Origin: Lutibacter sp. A64
GTDB taxonomy: Bacteria; Bacteroidota; Bacteroidia; Flavobacteriales; Flavobacteriaceae
NCBI RefSeq assembly: GCF_022429565.1
Contig: NZ_CP092487.1
Coordinates: 2,312,001-2,376,000 of the forward strand
Reading direction: 5' to 3'
DNA length: 64,000 bases
Shown here: positions 20,977 through 33,300 of the stretch, piece after piece
Numbering within the stretch: the first letter of the stretch is position 1
How the letters are laid out: every line of letters begins with the position of its first letter
The notes under the pieces: model-generated
What the model was told of the DNA's origin: nothing
Seen by the model: the letters and a program-made list of their open reading frames with translations, nothing else
The model's database searches: none
Program-made: the position numbers and the translations under genes

Positions 20977-20999
20977 TCCAGTCTAATGTAGTAATTCCA
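20977..20999 (-). mobile_element. Solo 23-bp IS3-family terminal repeat (IS scar)
   Basis: Read on the minus strand this begins TGGAATTACTACATTAG and is identical over 23 bases to the right terminal repeat of the IS3 element at 55313-56597 (there at 56575-56597), in the same orientation. The rest of the element is missing; the sequence passes straight into a SusD remnant on the side where the IS interior should be. It ends 11 bp from the stop codon of the OmpA gene. Confidence 0.75.
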
Positions 21000-21010
21000 A
21001 GTTTCTAAAA

Positions 21011-22951
21011 TTACATTTTTAAAATTATAAATTCAGATCTTCTATTTAGTTGATGTAACATTTCTGAGCAAGGAACTCTATTTTTGCATTTATTAATTAA
21101 TCTAGTTTCACCATATCCTTTGGCTTTAATTATTCTATTAGGGGCAATACCTTTTGAAATAATATAATCTCTAGTTGCTTTTGCTCTCTTGTCAGATAAA
21201 AGTAAATTATAGGCATCTCTCCCTCTAGAATCGGTATGCGATTCTATATTTATTATCATATTTGGGTATTGCTTTAACAAGAATACAACTTTATCAAATT
21301 CAAAAGCTGCATCCTTTCTAATATCCCACTTATCAAGGTCAAAGTAAATAGTACCTACTTTTATTTTTAACAAACCATTTTCTTCTACAATTAGTTCATT
21401 TAATTTATCTATTCCAATAGGTATGCTAATTTTTTCAGATTTATCTGTTGTTAAAAATGATTTCTCTTTTAAATCAAATCCATTTTTATGAACTTTTAGT
21501 ATAAATTCAGTATTACAAGATATTTCTTTTTGAAAAGAATAATTCCCATTAATATCTGTTTGAATTTCCTCTAACTTATCACCTTCACTTGAAAATAAAC
21601 TTACGTTTGCATTAGAAATTTTTTCTCCTGTTAAATTGTTTGAGATATATCCTTCTACAAATTGTTTACAAACACCTATTTCAATTCTCTCAAAAGAGTA
21701 GATATCATCATCTCCTTTTCCTGAGTTTCTATTAGAGCATACAAAACCGGTATTTGTTTCTTCATTTACAATATAACCAAAATCATCTAAAACACTATTT
21801 AGAGGCGCACCTAAATTAATTGCAGTTTCAAAAACAGTGTTAGTGCTATAGTTACTTTCAAAAACATCTAACCCCCCCAATCCAATATGTCCATCTGAAG
21901 CAAAATACAGTTTATTTTCAGTTAAAAAAGGGAACATTTCTTTACCAGAAGTATTAATTTTAGTTCCTAAATTTTTAGGTTGAGAATATACATCATCCTT
22001 TAAAATATCAACAACAAAAATATCGGTTTCACCTATGGTACCAGGCATGTCTGAAACAAAATACAATTTAGTTCCATCTGCACTTAATGCAGGATGCCCA
22101 ACAGAATACTCTTTACTATTAAATGGTAACTCTTTTATATTTTCCCAATCTTTTTTCCCATCAGCTCCTTCAACTAAAGTAGCACTATAAAGTTTTAGTC
22201 TATTTATTTTTCCATCATTTGCTCCATTTCCAACATAATTATTACGTGTATAATACACTTTTTTAAAATCTGAAGAAAAAGACAATGTTGCTTCATGGTA
22301 TTTAGAATTCAAAACTTTTGAAAAATCTCCTTCCATGATTACATCTTTATTTTCATAATTTATATCACCCAAATATAGATTGAAATAAAGAGGTTTATTA
22401 ATTTTATAATTACTGGTTTGACTATATGATGAATCAATTTCAGAAGCATATACCAATTTATTATTATAGTACATAGGCGCAAAATCTGAAAAAACGGTAT
22501 TTATAGATAAATTACTTAATATAAATTGTGGTTCTTGATCTAAAATGTGTTTTGAAGTAGTATCTGTGTTTAAATTGCTATTTAATACATCTTTTTTACT
22601 TTTCGCTACAAAAACTTTCATCCATTTTTTTGCTGCACTATATTTTTCCATACCTTGAAATGATTTTGAATATCTAAAAAAATATTCAGCTTCTAAATCT
22701 TCTTCATACAGTGTAATTAATTTACCATACCATTTATTAGCGCTTTTCATACTTGTATTAAAATAATATGCGTCTCCTATTTTTTTCAAAACATCTTTTG
22801 AATTATCTCCATTATTTATTGCAGCTTCATATTCTTTGGCAGCTTCTAAATATTGCATTTTTTCAAAAAAAGTATCAGCAAGTTTATATTTTTCTTGTGA
22901 AAAACCTATAGTTGATATACTTATAAAAATTACAATTATTATATTTTTCAT
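21011..22951 (-). CDS. OmpA-family lipid-free envelope protein with TPR, beta-propeller and Cna-like domains
   Basis: Third gene of the adhesin operon. OmpA-like proteins of this architecture often accompany PorP/SprF and giant T9SS cargo and are thought to tie the assembly to peptidoglycan. The signal peptide is MKNIIIVIFISISTIGFSQ. TPR-like helices follow (about 20-115, EKMQYLEAAKEYEAAINNGD), then PD40/WD40-like propeller repeats (about 150-420, GHPALSADGTKLYFVSD, GGLDVFES). Next is a carboxypeptidase-regulatory-like domain (about 430-515, VEGYISNNLTGEKISNANVS) and the C-terminal OmpA domain (about 530-640). The OmpA domain has the peptidoglycan-binding signature ESHTDSRGRDAYNLLLSDKR and ends in LNRRSEFIILKM. 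Length, 646 residues, is normal. The start lies 56 bp after the PorP stop. The gene ends just before the IS scar at 20977. Confidence 0.92.
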   Translation of the reverse strand: MKNIIIVIFISISTIGFSQEKYKLADTFFEKMQYLEAAKEYEAAINNGDNSKDVLKKIGDAYYFNTSMKSANKWYGKLITLYEEDLEAEYFFRYSKSFQGMEKYSAAKKWMKVFVAKSKKDVLNSNLNTDTTSKHILDQEPQFILSNLSINTVFSDFAPMYYNNKLVYASEIDSSYSQTSNYKINKPLYFNLYLGDINYENKDVIMEGDFSKVLNSKYHEATLSFSSDFKKVYYTRNNYVGNGANDGKINRLKLYSATLVEGADGKKDWENIKELPFNSKEYSVGHPALSADGTKLYFVSDMPGTIGETDIFVVDILKDDVYSQPKNLGTKINTSGKEMFPFLTENKLYFASDGHIGLGGLDVFESNYSTNTVFETAINLGAPLNSVLDDFGYIVNEETNTGFVCSNRNSGKGDDDIYSFERIEIGVCKQFVEGYISNNLTGEKISNANVSLFSSEGDKLEEIQTDINGNYSFQKEISCNTEFILKVHKNGFDLKEKSFLTTDKSEKISIPIGIDKLNELIVEENGLLKIKVGTIYFDLDKWDIRKDAAFEFDKVVFLLKQYPNMIINIESHTDSRGRDAYNLLLSDKRAKATRDYIISKGIAPNRIIKAKGYGETRLINKCKNRVPCSEMLHQLNRRSEFIILKM

Positions 22952-23007
22952 ATTACTTATTTTAATAAAATCTTGAAGATATAATTTATACTTATTTTGA
23001 TTTGATA

Positions 23008-23937
23008 TTAGAAAAATCTAGGTGATACTACTTTTCCAAACCTATTAAAGAAATTATACTTTAAAAATATTTCATGAGATCCAGAGTTATAGTTAGCCAA
23101 TCTTGTGGTCTCTAAATCATAGCCATATCCAATAAAAAATGAGTCACTAACTTGAAACCCAACTAAAGCACTTACGGCAACATCCCATCTGTAGGCAACC
23201 CCAGCTGTAAATTTTTCATTGATTAAAAAATTCCCTGAAATATCAACTTGTAGTGGAGCACCTTCAACTGTTTTCAGCAAGACAGAAGGTTTAAATTTTA
23301 CATCAGTACTAAAATCAAAAACATGACCAGCAATTAAATAATAATGAAGTCGTTCTTGGGCAATAAAACTATTTGTGCCTACATCTGCATATTTATCAAA
23401 ATGTTTCGTTTCTAACAAATAAGGTGCTGACAACCCAATATAAGATTTGTCTGAATACAAATACAGACCTACACCAACATTTGGAGAAAATTTATTATCT
23501 ACATTGGTTTCAAAACTATAGTCGTTTTGATCGTATTGATTTAATTTATTAAAATCGATATTTAATAAGTTTCCACTAGCTTTTAAACCAAATGCCAATT
23601 TATAAGTATCAGAAATTAATAATGTATAAGAGAAATCTATAGCAACAGTACTTTCATCTGAAGGTCCAATTTTATCATTAATAATAGATAAACCTAAACC
23701 AACATTACTTCTGTTCATTGGTGCATGAATTGAAACATTTGTAGTCACCGGAGCACCGTCTAAACCAACCCATTGTGAACGGTTTAACAAAAAAAGACTT
23801 GTTCCTACATTAGAACCAGCATAAGCAGGATTAACACTTATGGTATTGTACATATATTGTGTATATTGAGCATCTTGTTGGGCATAGCTATAACCAACTA
23901 AAAGAATCAATCCAAATGCTAAAATTTTATTTTTCAT
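23008..23937 (-). CDS. PorP/SprF-family T9SS outer-membrane protein
   Basis: Outer-membrane beta-barrel of the PorP/SprF family. In Flavobacterium johnsoniae, SprF is needed to bring the giant adhesin SprB to the cell surface, and paralogues sit next to other type-B-CTD cargo genes. The signal peptide (MKNKILAFGLILLVGYSYAQ) is followed by the family opening DAQYTQYMYNTISVNPAYAG, then LNRSQWVGLDGAPVTTNVSI and repeated barrel strands (VGLGLSIINDKIGPSDEST, VGVGLYLYSDKSYIGLSAP, FFIGYGYDLETT). Length, 309 residues, is typical. It starts 57 bp after the adhesin stop and is almost certainly the dedicated partner for that protein. Confidence 0.94.
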   Translation of the reverse strand: MKNKILAFGLILLVGYSYAQQDAQYTQYMYNTISVNPAYAGSNVGTSLFLLNRSQWVGLDGAPVTTNVSIHAPMNRSNVGLGLSIINDKIGPSDESTVAIDFSYTLLISDTYKLAFGLKASGNLLNIDFNKLNQYDQNDYSFETNVDNKFSPNVGVGLYLYSDKSYIGLSAPYLLETKHFDKYADVGTNSFIAQERLHYYLIAGHVFDFSTDVKFKPSVLLKTVEGAPLQVDISGNFLINEKFTAGVAYRWDVAVSALVGFQVSDSFFIGYGYDLETTRLANYNSGSHEIFLKYNFFNRFGKVVSPRFF

Positions 23938-23994
23938 CTATTCATTTTTAATATACCTAAGAAATTTACTTCCTTAGGCATACAATTTAATTAT

Positions 23995-24305
23995 CTATCT
24001 TCTATTTATATACAAATAACCTGCTTTTTGATGTGCATTACCGCCTGCATCTTTATATTTTAATATATAAAAATAAGATCCATCAGGTAATTCTTTAGAT
24101 TGACTTACAGTTAATTTACCTTCAGAAATTCCTTTAAAAGCTCTATCGGTATTATTGTAATTATCACGTGCAAATACCAAACCTCCCCAACGGTTGTAAA
24201 TCTCTACTCTATTATCTGAATAACATTCTAAACCTCTAATATAAAATACATCATTATCACCATCATCATTAGGTGAAACCGCATTAAACACTTCAATTAC
24301 ACACC
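23995..24305 (-). other. Region encoding the type B T9SS C-terminal sorting domain
   Basis: The last 103 or so codons of the giant gene. The order is that of the gliding-motility-associated (CHU_C-like) C-terminal domain: FNAVSPNDDGDNDVF, an EIYNRWG turn, LPDGSYFYILKYKD, and a final strand KAGYLYINRR. In the T9SS type B CTD directs secretion and attachment together with a PorP/SprF partner, which is the next gene. Confidence 0.9.
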
Positions 24306-27300
24306 CTGAAATTGCTAATACAGTAGGATTATCACCATAATTATCTATATCATCTGACGAATCTCCAACAACAATTCCTTTAGGACTAATTGCTGTAACA
24401 AATGCCTGATTTATTACGCTTCCCAAATTAATATCGTCTTGGGTAATTTTATAAGTCGCTGTAAATGTTTCATCATCAAATTCACCTGCTTCTAGAGTTA
24501 TTGGATTTCCAAATACAACAACACCTGGTAATGGGTCTTCAACTATTACATCAGAAAGTGCTACATTACCCGTATTTGTAACTACAAAACTATAGGTGAT
24601 AGTTTCTCCAGCTTGAGCATATCCATCTGAATTATCATCGTTAAATACACCTGTTTTAATTATTGAAATTTCAGGTTTTTGCTCTAACGAGGTTATTGTT
24701 GGATTATCATTACCATCATTTATAATTCCATTATCTGAAATATCTGAAATCTCATTACCTAAAACATCTACACCAAAAGCAGTTGCTGAATTAGTTACAC
24801 TTCCTGCATCAACATCAGCTTGTGTAATTGTGTAATAAGCATTTACGCTAGCAGTTTTATTAGGTTCTAACATTCCAATTTCAGCTATTGAAGTTTCAGA
24901 AATTAAAACATCATTTAAAGTAATATCATTTAAAGTAACATTTCCAGTATTAGTAATAGTAAATGTATACGTAATAATATCACCAACCATTCCATCTCCT
25001 TGTACAGTAGCAGTTTTAATTAATTCAATTGATGCGTTTAAAGTAACTTCTACAGTAATAGTTACAACCGCATTTGAAGTATCACCATCAACATCGGTTA
25101 TTGAATACACAAAACTATCTGTTCCAAAGAAATAAACATCAGGAATATATGTATAAACTCCTTCTGAATTCATTGATACAGTTCCATGTTGAGCTCCTCC
25201 ATTTTCTCCAACCAAACTCCATACATTACCACCATCTTCACTAGGAAGATCATTTTCTGCAGTTAAACCATCTACAATAGAAGTATTTTGTTCTGTAGTA
25301 ACAAAGTCATCATTTGCTATTGGTAAATCATTAATAATTCCAATTGTAATAACAACTTGCTCATTAGTTGAGACAGAATTTACTCCATCAGATGCATTAT
25401 AATCAAAACTAGTTTCCCCATTCCAATTTGGATTTGGAACAAACTCTAAATTATTAATATCTCCCGCAAGTATAATATCTCCAATATTTACTTCAATAGT
25501 ATCAAGATATAGAACTCCATTTTCAGGTAAACTAACTATTGTTATACTATATAACGCATCTCCATCAGCATCGCTAAATGATGTTATAAAATCACCATTT
25601 GTAAACTGAACTGTAATATCTTCTGTTCCTGAAATAATTACATCCGTTAAAATAGGTGAATAATCATCATTAATAATTGTTCCAACTCCTATGTTATTTC
25701 TTAATGTAATAGCATTACCATTTGTAATTAAATTACTTAATTCAATAGTAAATACTTCGTCTAATTCTTCAACATTATCAGTGTTCACAACAACAGTTAT
25801 TGTCTTAACAGTTTCACCTGGTAAAAATGTTAATGTTGTTGTAGAATGTGCTACATAATCATTATCTAAAACAGTAGCAGTACCATCAAGCGTTCTGTAA
25901 TCTACAGTAGTTATTAAATTTGAACTATTTGATAATTTAACTTCAAATTCAAAAATGGTAGTTCCACTATCTCCTTCTATAACTGATACATTATTAATAT
26001 CAATTGTTACTGAATCATCATCACTAATTGTTACTGTTGCTTCATCTATACCTAAGCTTACTAAAGTATCTGTTGAATTAAGCGTTACTATTACCGTCTC
26101 TCCACTCTCAACAATAGTATCGTCTATTATCCTTACTGGAATAGTAGCTGAAGTACTTCCTGCTGGTATTGTTACAGTTCCTGTTAAAGTTCCATAATCT
26201 GTTCCTGCAGTAGCGCTTCCTGCTACGGTATAACTAACTTCGGTATCGGTACTTACTGCATTGGTCATTGTCAAAGTGAACAGTCCATTGCTGTTTGGTT
26301 CACTTGCCTGAGTTGTTGCTGCAATACTTACTTCTGAAGTATCATCATCTCCAATGGTGATTATTGCCTGGTCTTTAGATGCATTAACGCTAACTGCTGA
26401 ACTTGTTTCTGTTAATGTTACTACTACAGTTTCTCCACCGGTTTCTACTAAACTGTCATCAATAACTACTACTGGAATGGTTACTGATGTCTCGCCTGCT
26501 GGTATTATAACCGTTCCTAATAAGGCTTCGTAATCTATTCCTTCGTTTGCTGTTCCTGTTACGGTATAGCTAACTTCAGTAGCAATATTAACAGCTTCAC
26601 TCAGTGTTAAAGTAAACAGTCCATTACTGCTTGGTTCACTTGCTTGATCCGTTGCTGCAATACTAACCATTGAAGCATCATCATCTCCTAATGTTACCGT
26701 TGCTACTGTTGTTCCTAAAGTAACTGCAGTACTTGTTCCTGTCATCGTAATAACAACTGTTTCTCCTCCAGTCTCTACTAAATTATCATCAATCACCGTT
26801 ACTGGAATTGTAATTGTTTTAGTATTTGCTGGTATTATTACTGTAGTGCCTATCGCTGCATAATCTATGGACTCTGTCGCTGTTCCTGCTACTGTAAATG
26901 TTACTTCAGTATCAGTACTTAGTGCATTGGTCATTGTTAAAGTGAACAAGCCATCAAATCTAGGTTCACCTGCCTGAGTTGTTGCTGCAATACTTACTTC
27001 TGATGCATCATTATCACTAATTGTTACTGTTGCTACTGTAGTATCTAATGTTACTGCTGTGTCAGTTCCTGTTAAGGTTACAACAACTGTCTCTCCACCT
27101 GTCTCTACCAAGTTATCATCAATCACCGTTACTGGTATTGTAATTGTTTTAGTATTTGCTGGTATTATTACTGTTGTGCCTATCGCTGCATAATCTATGG
27201 ACTCTGTCGCTGTTCCTGCTACTGTAAATGTTACTTCTGTATCGGTACTTACTGCATTGGTCAGTGTTAAAATGAACAGTCCATTACTGTTTGGTTCACT

Positions 27301-30300
27301 TGCCTGAGTTGTTGCTGCAATACTAATTTTTGAAGCGTTATTATCACTGATTGTTACTGTAGCTGCTATAGTTCCTAAATTTACTGCGTTATCTGTTTCT
27401 GTTAAGGTTACAACAACTGTTTCTCCACCAGTCTCTACAATTGCATCATCAATTACAGTCACTGGGATAGTTACTGTTGTTGCGCCTGCTGGTATTATCA
27501 CACTTCCTGTTAAGGCTGTATAATCTGTATCCGCCGTTGCTGTTCCTGCTACATTGTAACTAATTACTGTTGCAGTACTTACTGCATTGGTCATTGTTAA
27601 AGTAAACAGTCCATTGTTATTTGGTTCACTAGCCTGAGTTGTTGCTGCTATACTTACTACCGAGGAATCATTGTCTATGATAGTTCCAATTGCTGTTCCA
27701 TCTGAAATGGTAGCTAAACCTGTAATATCACTTAAGGTTACCGTGTAAGTTTCTATTGATTCTACAAAACTATCATCGGTGATTGAGACCGTAAACGTTT
27801 GTACATCGCCTGTCTCTGAATCTGATGGGAAATTAAGTGTTCCACTAGTCGCTGTATAATCTACACTTGCCAACGCACTTGCATTGTCACTTGTTACATA
27901 ATCAACACTAAATGGATCTTGTACATTTCCTGTCAAGGTTACCGTAAACGTTGCTGTGCCTGCTCCTTCATTTACACTTACATTGGCAATCGATACACTT
28001 GCTTCATCATTATCGGTAATCGTTCCTATAGCCTCTGCATCTGAAATTGTTGTCAATCCTGTAATATCACTTAACGTCACTGTGTACGTTTCAGTTGGTT
28101 CTAATTGACTGTCATCACTTATAGCTACCGTGAAGATTTTTATTGTTCCATTTGCTGAGTTTGCAGGGAAGTCTAACGTTCCACTAGTCGCTATATAATC
28201 TTCTCCTGCAACTGCCGTTGCATCGTTTGTTGCATAGTTTACCGTAAAGCTATCTTGTACATTTCCTGTTAAGGTTACTATGTATGTTGCTAACCCTGCA
28301 GCTTCATCTACACTTACATCGGCTATAGATACACTTGCTGAATCATCATTTAGAATTGTTACCGTGGCATCATCTATAATGTCTACTGCTAAACTTGTTG
28401 CTGCTAGGTTATTCATTGAAACCGTTAAGGTCTCATCTGACTCTAAAATAGCATCGGCAGTTGGTGTTACTGTAAAGGTCTGTGTCTCACCTGCGGTTCC
28501 TGCAAAGGTTAACGTTTGATTGATTACTGCTGTGTAATCACTATTTGCTAGTGTTGCTGTGCCATCGGCTGTAGTTACATTTACTGTGAAGCCGCCTTGA
28601 ACTGCAGCGCTTAACGTAGCGGTTACTGTAATAGCTCCTCCATTTTCTAATCCACTTATATCGGCAATCGTTACCGTTGCTGCGTCATCATTGGTGATTG
28701 TTACCGTGGCAGTGTCTGTAATGTCTACTGGCAATGTTGTTGCTGTTAAATTATCCATTGAAACTGTTAAGGTCTCATCTGATTCTAAAATAGCATCTGC
28801 AGTTGGTGTTACTGTAAAGGTCTGTGTCTCACCTGCGGTTCCTGCAAAGGTTAACGTTTGATTGATTACTGCTGTGTAATCACTATTTGCTAGTGTTGCT
28901 GTGCCATCGGCTGTAGTTACATTTACTGTGAAGCCGCCTTGAACTGCAGCGCTTAACGTAGCGGTTACTGTAATAGCTCCTCCATTTTCTAATCCACTTA
29001 TATCTGCAATCGTTACCGTTGCTGCATCATCATTGGTGATTGTTACCGTGGCATCATCTGTAATGTCTACTGGCAATGTTGTTGCTGTTAAATTATCCAT
29101 TGAAACTGTTAAGGTCTCATCTGACTCTAAAATAGCATCTGCAGTTGGTGTTACTGTAAAGGTCTGTGTCTCACCTGCTGTTCCTGCAAAGGTTAACGTT
29201 TGATTGGTTACTGCTGTGTAATCACTATCTGATGTCATTGCTGTGCCATCGGCTGTAGTTACATTTACTGTAAAGCCGCCTTGAACTGCAGCGCTTAACG
29301 TAGCGGTTACTGTAATAGCTCCTCCATTTTCTAATCCACTTATATCTGCAATCGTTACCGTTGCTGCATCATCATTGGTGATTGTTACCGTGGCAGTGTC
29401 TGTAATGTCTACTGGCAATGTTGTTGCTGTTAAATTATCCATTGAAACCGTTAAGGTCTCATCTGATTCTAAAATAGCATCGGCAGTTGGTGTTACTGTA
29501 AAGGTCTGTGTCTCACCTGCGGTTCCTGCAAAGGTTAACGTTTGATTGATTACTGCTGTGTAATCACTATTTGCTAGTGTTGCTGTGCCATCGGCTGTAG
29601 TTACATTTACTGTGAAGCCGCCTTGAACTGCAGCGCTTAACGTAGCGGTTACTGTAATAGCTCCTCCATTTTCTAATCCACTTATATCGGCAATCGTTAC
29701 CGTTGCTGCGTCATCATTGGTGATTGTTACCGTGGCAGTGTCTGTAATGTCTACTGGCAATGTTGTTGCTGTTAAATTATCCATTGAAACTGTTAAGGTC
29801 TCATCTGATTCTAAAATAGCATCTGCAGTTGGTGTTACTGTAAAGGTCTGTGTCTCACCTGCGGTTCCTGCAAAGGTTAACGTTTGATTGGTTACTGCTG
29901 TGTAATCACTATCTGATGTCATTGCTGTGCCATCGGCTGTAGTTACATTTACTGTGAAGCCGCCTTGAACTGCAGCGCTTAACGTAGCGGTTACTGTAAT
30001 AGCTCCTCCATTTTCTAATCCACTTATATCTGCAATCGTTACCGTTGCTGCATCATCATTGGTGATTGTTACCGTGGCAGTGTCTGTAATGTCTACTGGC
30101 AATGTTGTTGCTGTTAAATTATCCATTGAAACTGTTAAGGTCTCATCTGACTCTAAAATAGCATCGGCAGTTGGTGTTACTGTAAAGGTCTGTGTCTCAC
30201 CTGCTGTTCCTTCGAAAGTTAACGTTTGATTGGTTACTGCTGTGTAATCACTATCTGATGTCATTGCTGTGCCATCGGCTGTAGTTACATTTACTGTAAA

Positions 30301-33300
30301 GCCGCCTTGAACTGCAGCGCTTAACGTAGCGGTTACTGTGATGTCTCCATTATCTTCTTTTTGTGAAATATCGGCAATCGTTACCGTTGCTGCATCATCA
30401 TTGGTGATTGTTACCGTAGCTTCATCTGTAATATCTACTGGCAATGTTGTTGCTGTTAAATTATCCATTGAAACCGTTAAGGTCTCATCTGATTCTAAAA
30501 TAGCATCGGCAGTTGGTGTTACTGTAAAGGTCTGTGTCTCACCTGCGGTTCCTGCAAAGGTTAACGTTTGATTGATTACTGCTGTGTAATCACTATTTGC
30601 TAGTGTTGCTGTGCCATCGGCTGTAGTTACATTTACTGTGAAGCCGCCTTGAACTGCAGCGCTTAACGTAGCGGTTACGGTAATAGCTCCTCCATTTTCT
30701 AATCCACTTATATCTGCAATCGTTACCGTTGCTGCATCATCATTGGTGATTGTTACCGTGGCATCATCTGTAATGTCTACTGGCAATGTTGTTGCTGTTA
30801 AATTATCCATTGAAACTGTTAAGGTCTCATCTGACTCTAAAATAGCATCGGCAGTTGGTGTTACTGTAAAGGTCTGTGTCTCACCTGCGGTTCCTGCAAA
30901 GGTTAACGTTTGATTGATTACTGCTGTGTAATCACTATTTGCTAGTGTTGCTGTGCCATCGGCTGTAGTTACATTTACTGTGAAGCCGCCTTGAACTGCA
31001 GCGCTTAACGTAGCGGTTACGGTAATAGCTCCTCCATTTTCTAATCCACTTATATCTGCAATCGTTACCGTTGCTGCATCATCATTGGTGATTGTTACCG
31101 TGGCTTCATCTGTAATATCTACTGGCAATGTTGTTGCTGTTAAATTATCCATTGAAACTGTTAAGGTCTCATCTGATTCTAAAATAGCATCGGCAGTTGG
31201 TGTTACTGTAAAGGTCTGTGTCTCACCTGCGGTTCCTGCAAAGGTTAACGTTTGATTGATTACTGCTGTGTAATCACTATCTGATGTCATTGCTGTGCCA
31301 TCGGCTGTAGTTACATTTACTGTGAAGCCGCCTTGAACTGCAGCGCTTAACGTAGCGGTTACTGTAATAGCTCCTCCATTTTCTAATCCACTTATATCTG
31401 CAATCGTTACCGTTGCTGCATCATCATTGGTGATTGTTACCGTGGCAGTGTCTGTAATGTCTACTGGCAATGTTGTTGCTGTTAAATTATCCATTGAAAC
31501 CGTTAAGGTCTCATCTGACTCTAAAATAGCATCGGCAGTTGGTGTTACTGTAAAGGTCTGTGTCTCACCTGCGGTTCCTGCAAAGGTTAACGTTTGATTG
31601 GTTACTGCTGTGTAATCACTATCTGATGTCATTGCTGTGCCATCGGCTGTAGTTACATTTACTGTGAAGCCGCCTTGAACTGCAGCGCTTAACGTAGCGG
31701 TTACGGTAATAGCTCCTCCATTTTCTAATCCACTTATATCTGCAATCGTTACCGTTGCTGCATCATCATTGGTGATTGTTACCGTGGCTTCATCTGTAAT
31801 ATCTACTGGCAATGTTGTTGCTGTTAAATTATCCATTGAAACTGTTAAGGTCTCATCTGACTCTAAAATAGCATCGGCAGTTGGTGTTACTGTAAAGGTC
31901 TGTGTCTCACCTGCGGTTCCTTCGAAAGTTAACGTTTGATTGGTTACTGCTGTGTAATCACTATCTGATGTCATTGCTGTGCCATCGGCTGTAGTTACAT
32001 TTACTGTGAAGCCGCCTTGAACTGCAGCGCTTAACGTAGCGGTTACGGTAATAGCTCCTCCATTTTCTAATCCACTTATATCTGCAATCGTTACCGTTGC
32101 TGCATCATCATTGGTGATTGTTACCGTGGCATCATCTGTAATGTCTACTGGCAATGTTGTTGCTGTTAAATTATCCATTGAAACTGTTAAGGTCTCATCT
32201 GACTCTAAAATAGCATCGGCAGTTGGTGTTACTGTAAAGGTCTGTGTCTCACCTGCGGTTCCTGCAAAGGTTAACGTTTGATTGATTACTGCTGTGTAAT
32301 CACTATTTGCTAGTGTTGCTGTGCCATCGGCTGTAGTTACATTTACTGTGAAGCCGCCTTGAACTGCAGCGCTTAACGTAGCGGTTACGGTAATAGCTCC
32401 TCCATTTTCTAATCCACTTATATCTGCAATCGTTACCGTTGCTGCATCATCATTGGTGATTGTTACCGTAGCTTCATCTGTAATATCTACTGGCAATGTT
32501 GTTGCTGTTAAATTATCCATTGAAACCGTTAAGGTCTCATCTGATTCTAAAATAGCATCGGCAGTTGGTGTTACTGTAAAGGTCTGTGTCTCACCTGCGG
32601 TTCCTGCAAAGGTTAACGTTTGATTGGTTACTGCTGTGTAATCACTATTTGCTAGTGTTGCTGTGCCATCGGCTGTAGTTACATCTACTGTAAAGCCTCC
32701 TTGAACTGCAGCATCTAATGTAGCTGTTACTGTGATGTCTCCATTATCTTCTTTTTGTGAAATATCGGCAATCGTTACCGTTGCTGCGTCATCATTGGTG
32801 ATTGTTACCGTGGCAGTGTCTGTAATGTCTACTGGCAATGTTGTTGCTGTTAAATTATCCATTGAAACTGTTAAGGTCTCATCTGATTCTAAAATAGCAT
32901 CGGCAGTTGGTGTTACTGTAAAGGTCTGTGTCTCACCTGCGGTTCCTGCAAAGGTTAACGTTTGATTGGTTACTGCTGTGTAATCACTATCTGATGTCAT
33001 TGCTGTGCCATCGGCTGTAGTTACATTTACTGTGAAGCCGCCTTGAACTGCAGCGCTTAACGTAGCTGTTACTGTGATGTCTCCATTATCTTCTTTTTGT
33101 GAAATATCGGCAATCGTTACCGTTGCTGCGTCATCATTGGTGATTGTTACCGTAGCTTCATCTGTGATATCTACTGGCAATGTTGTTGCTGTTAAATTAT
33201 CCATTGAAACTGTTAAGGTCTCATCTGATTCTAAAATAGCATCGGCAGTTGGTGTTACTGTAAAGGTCTGTGTCTCACCTGCGGTTCCTGCAAAGGTTAA

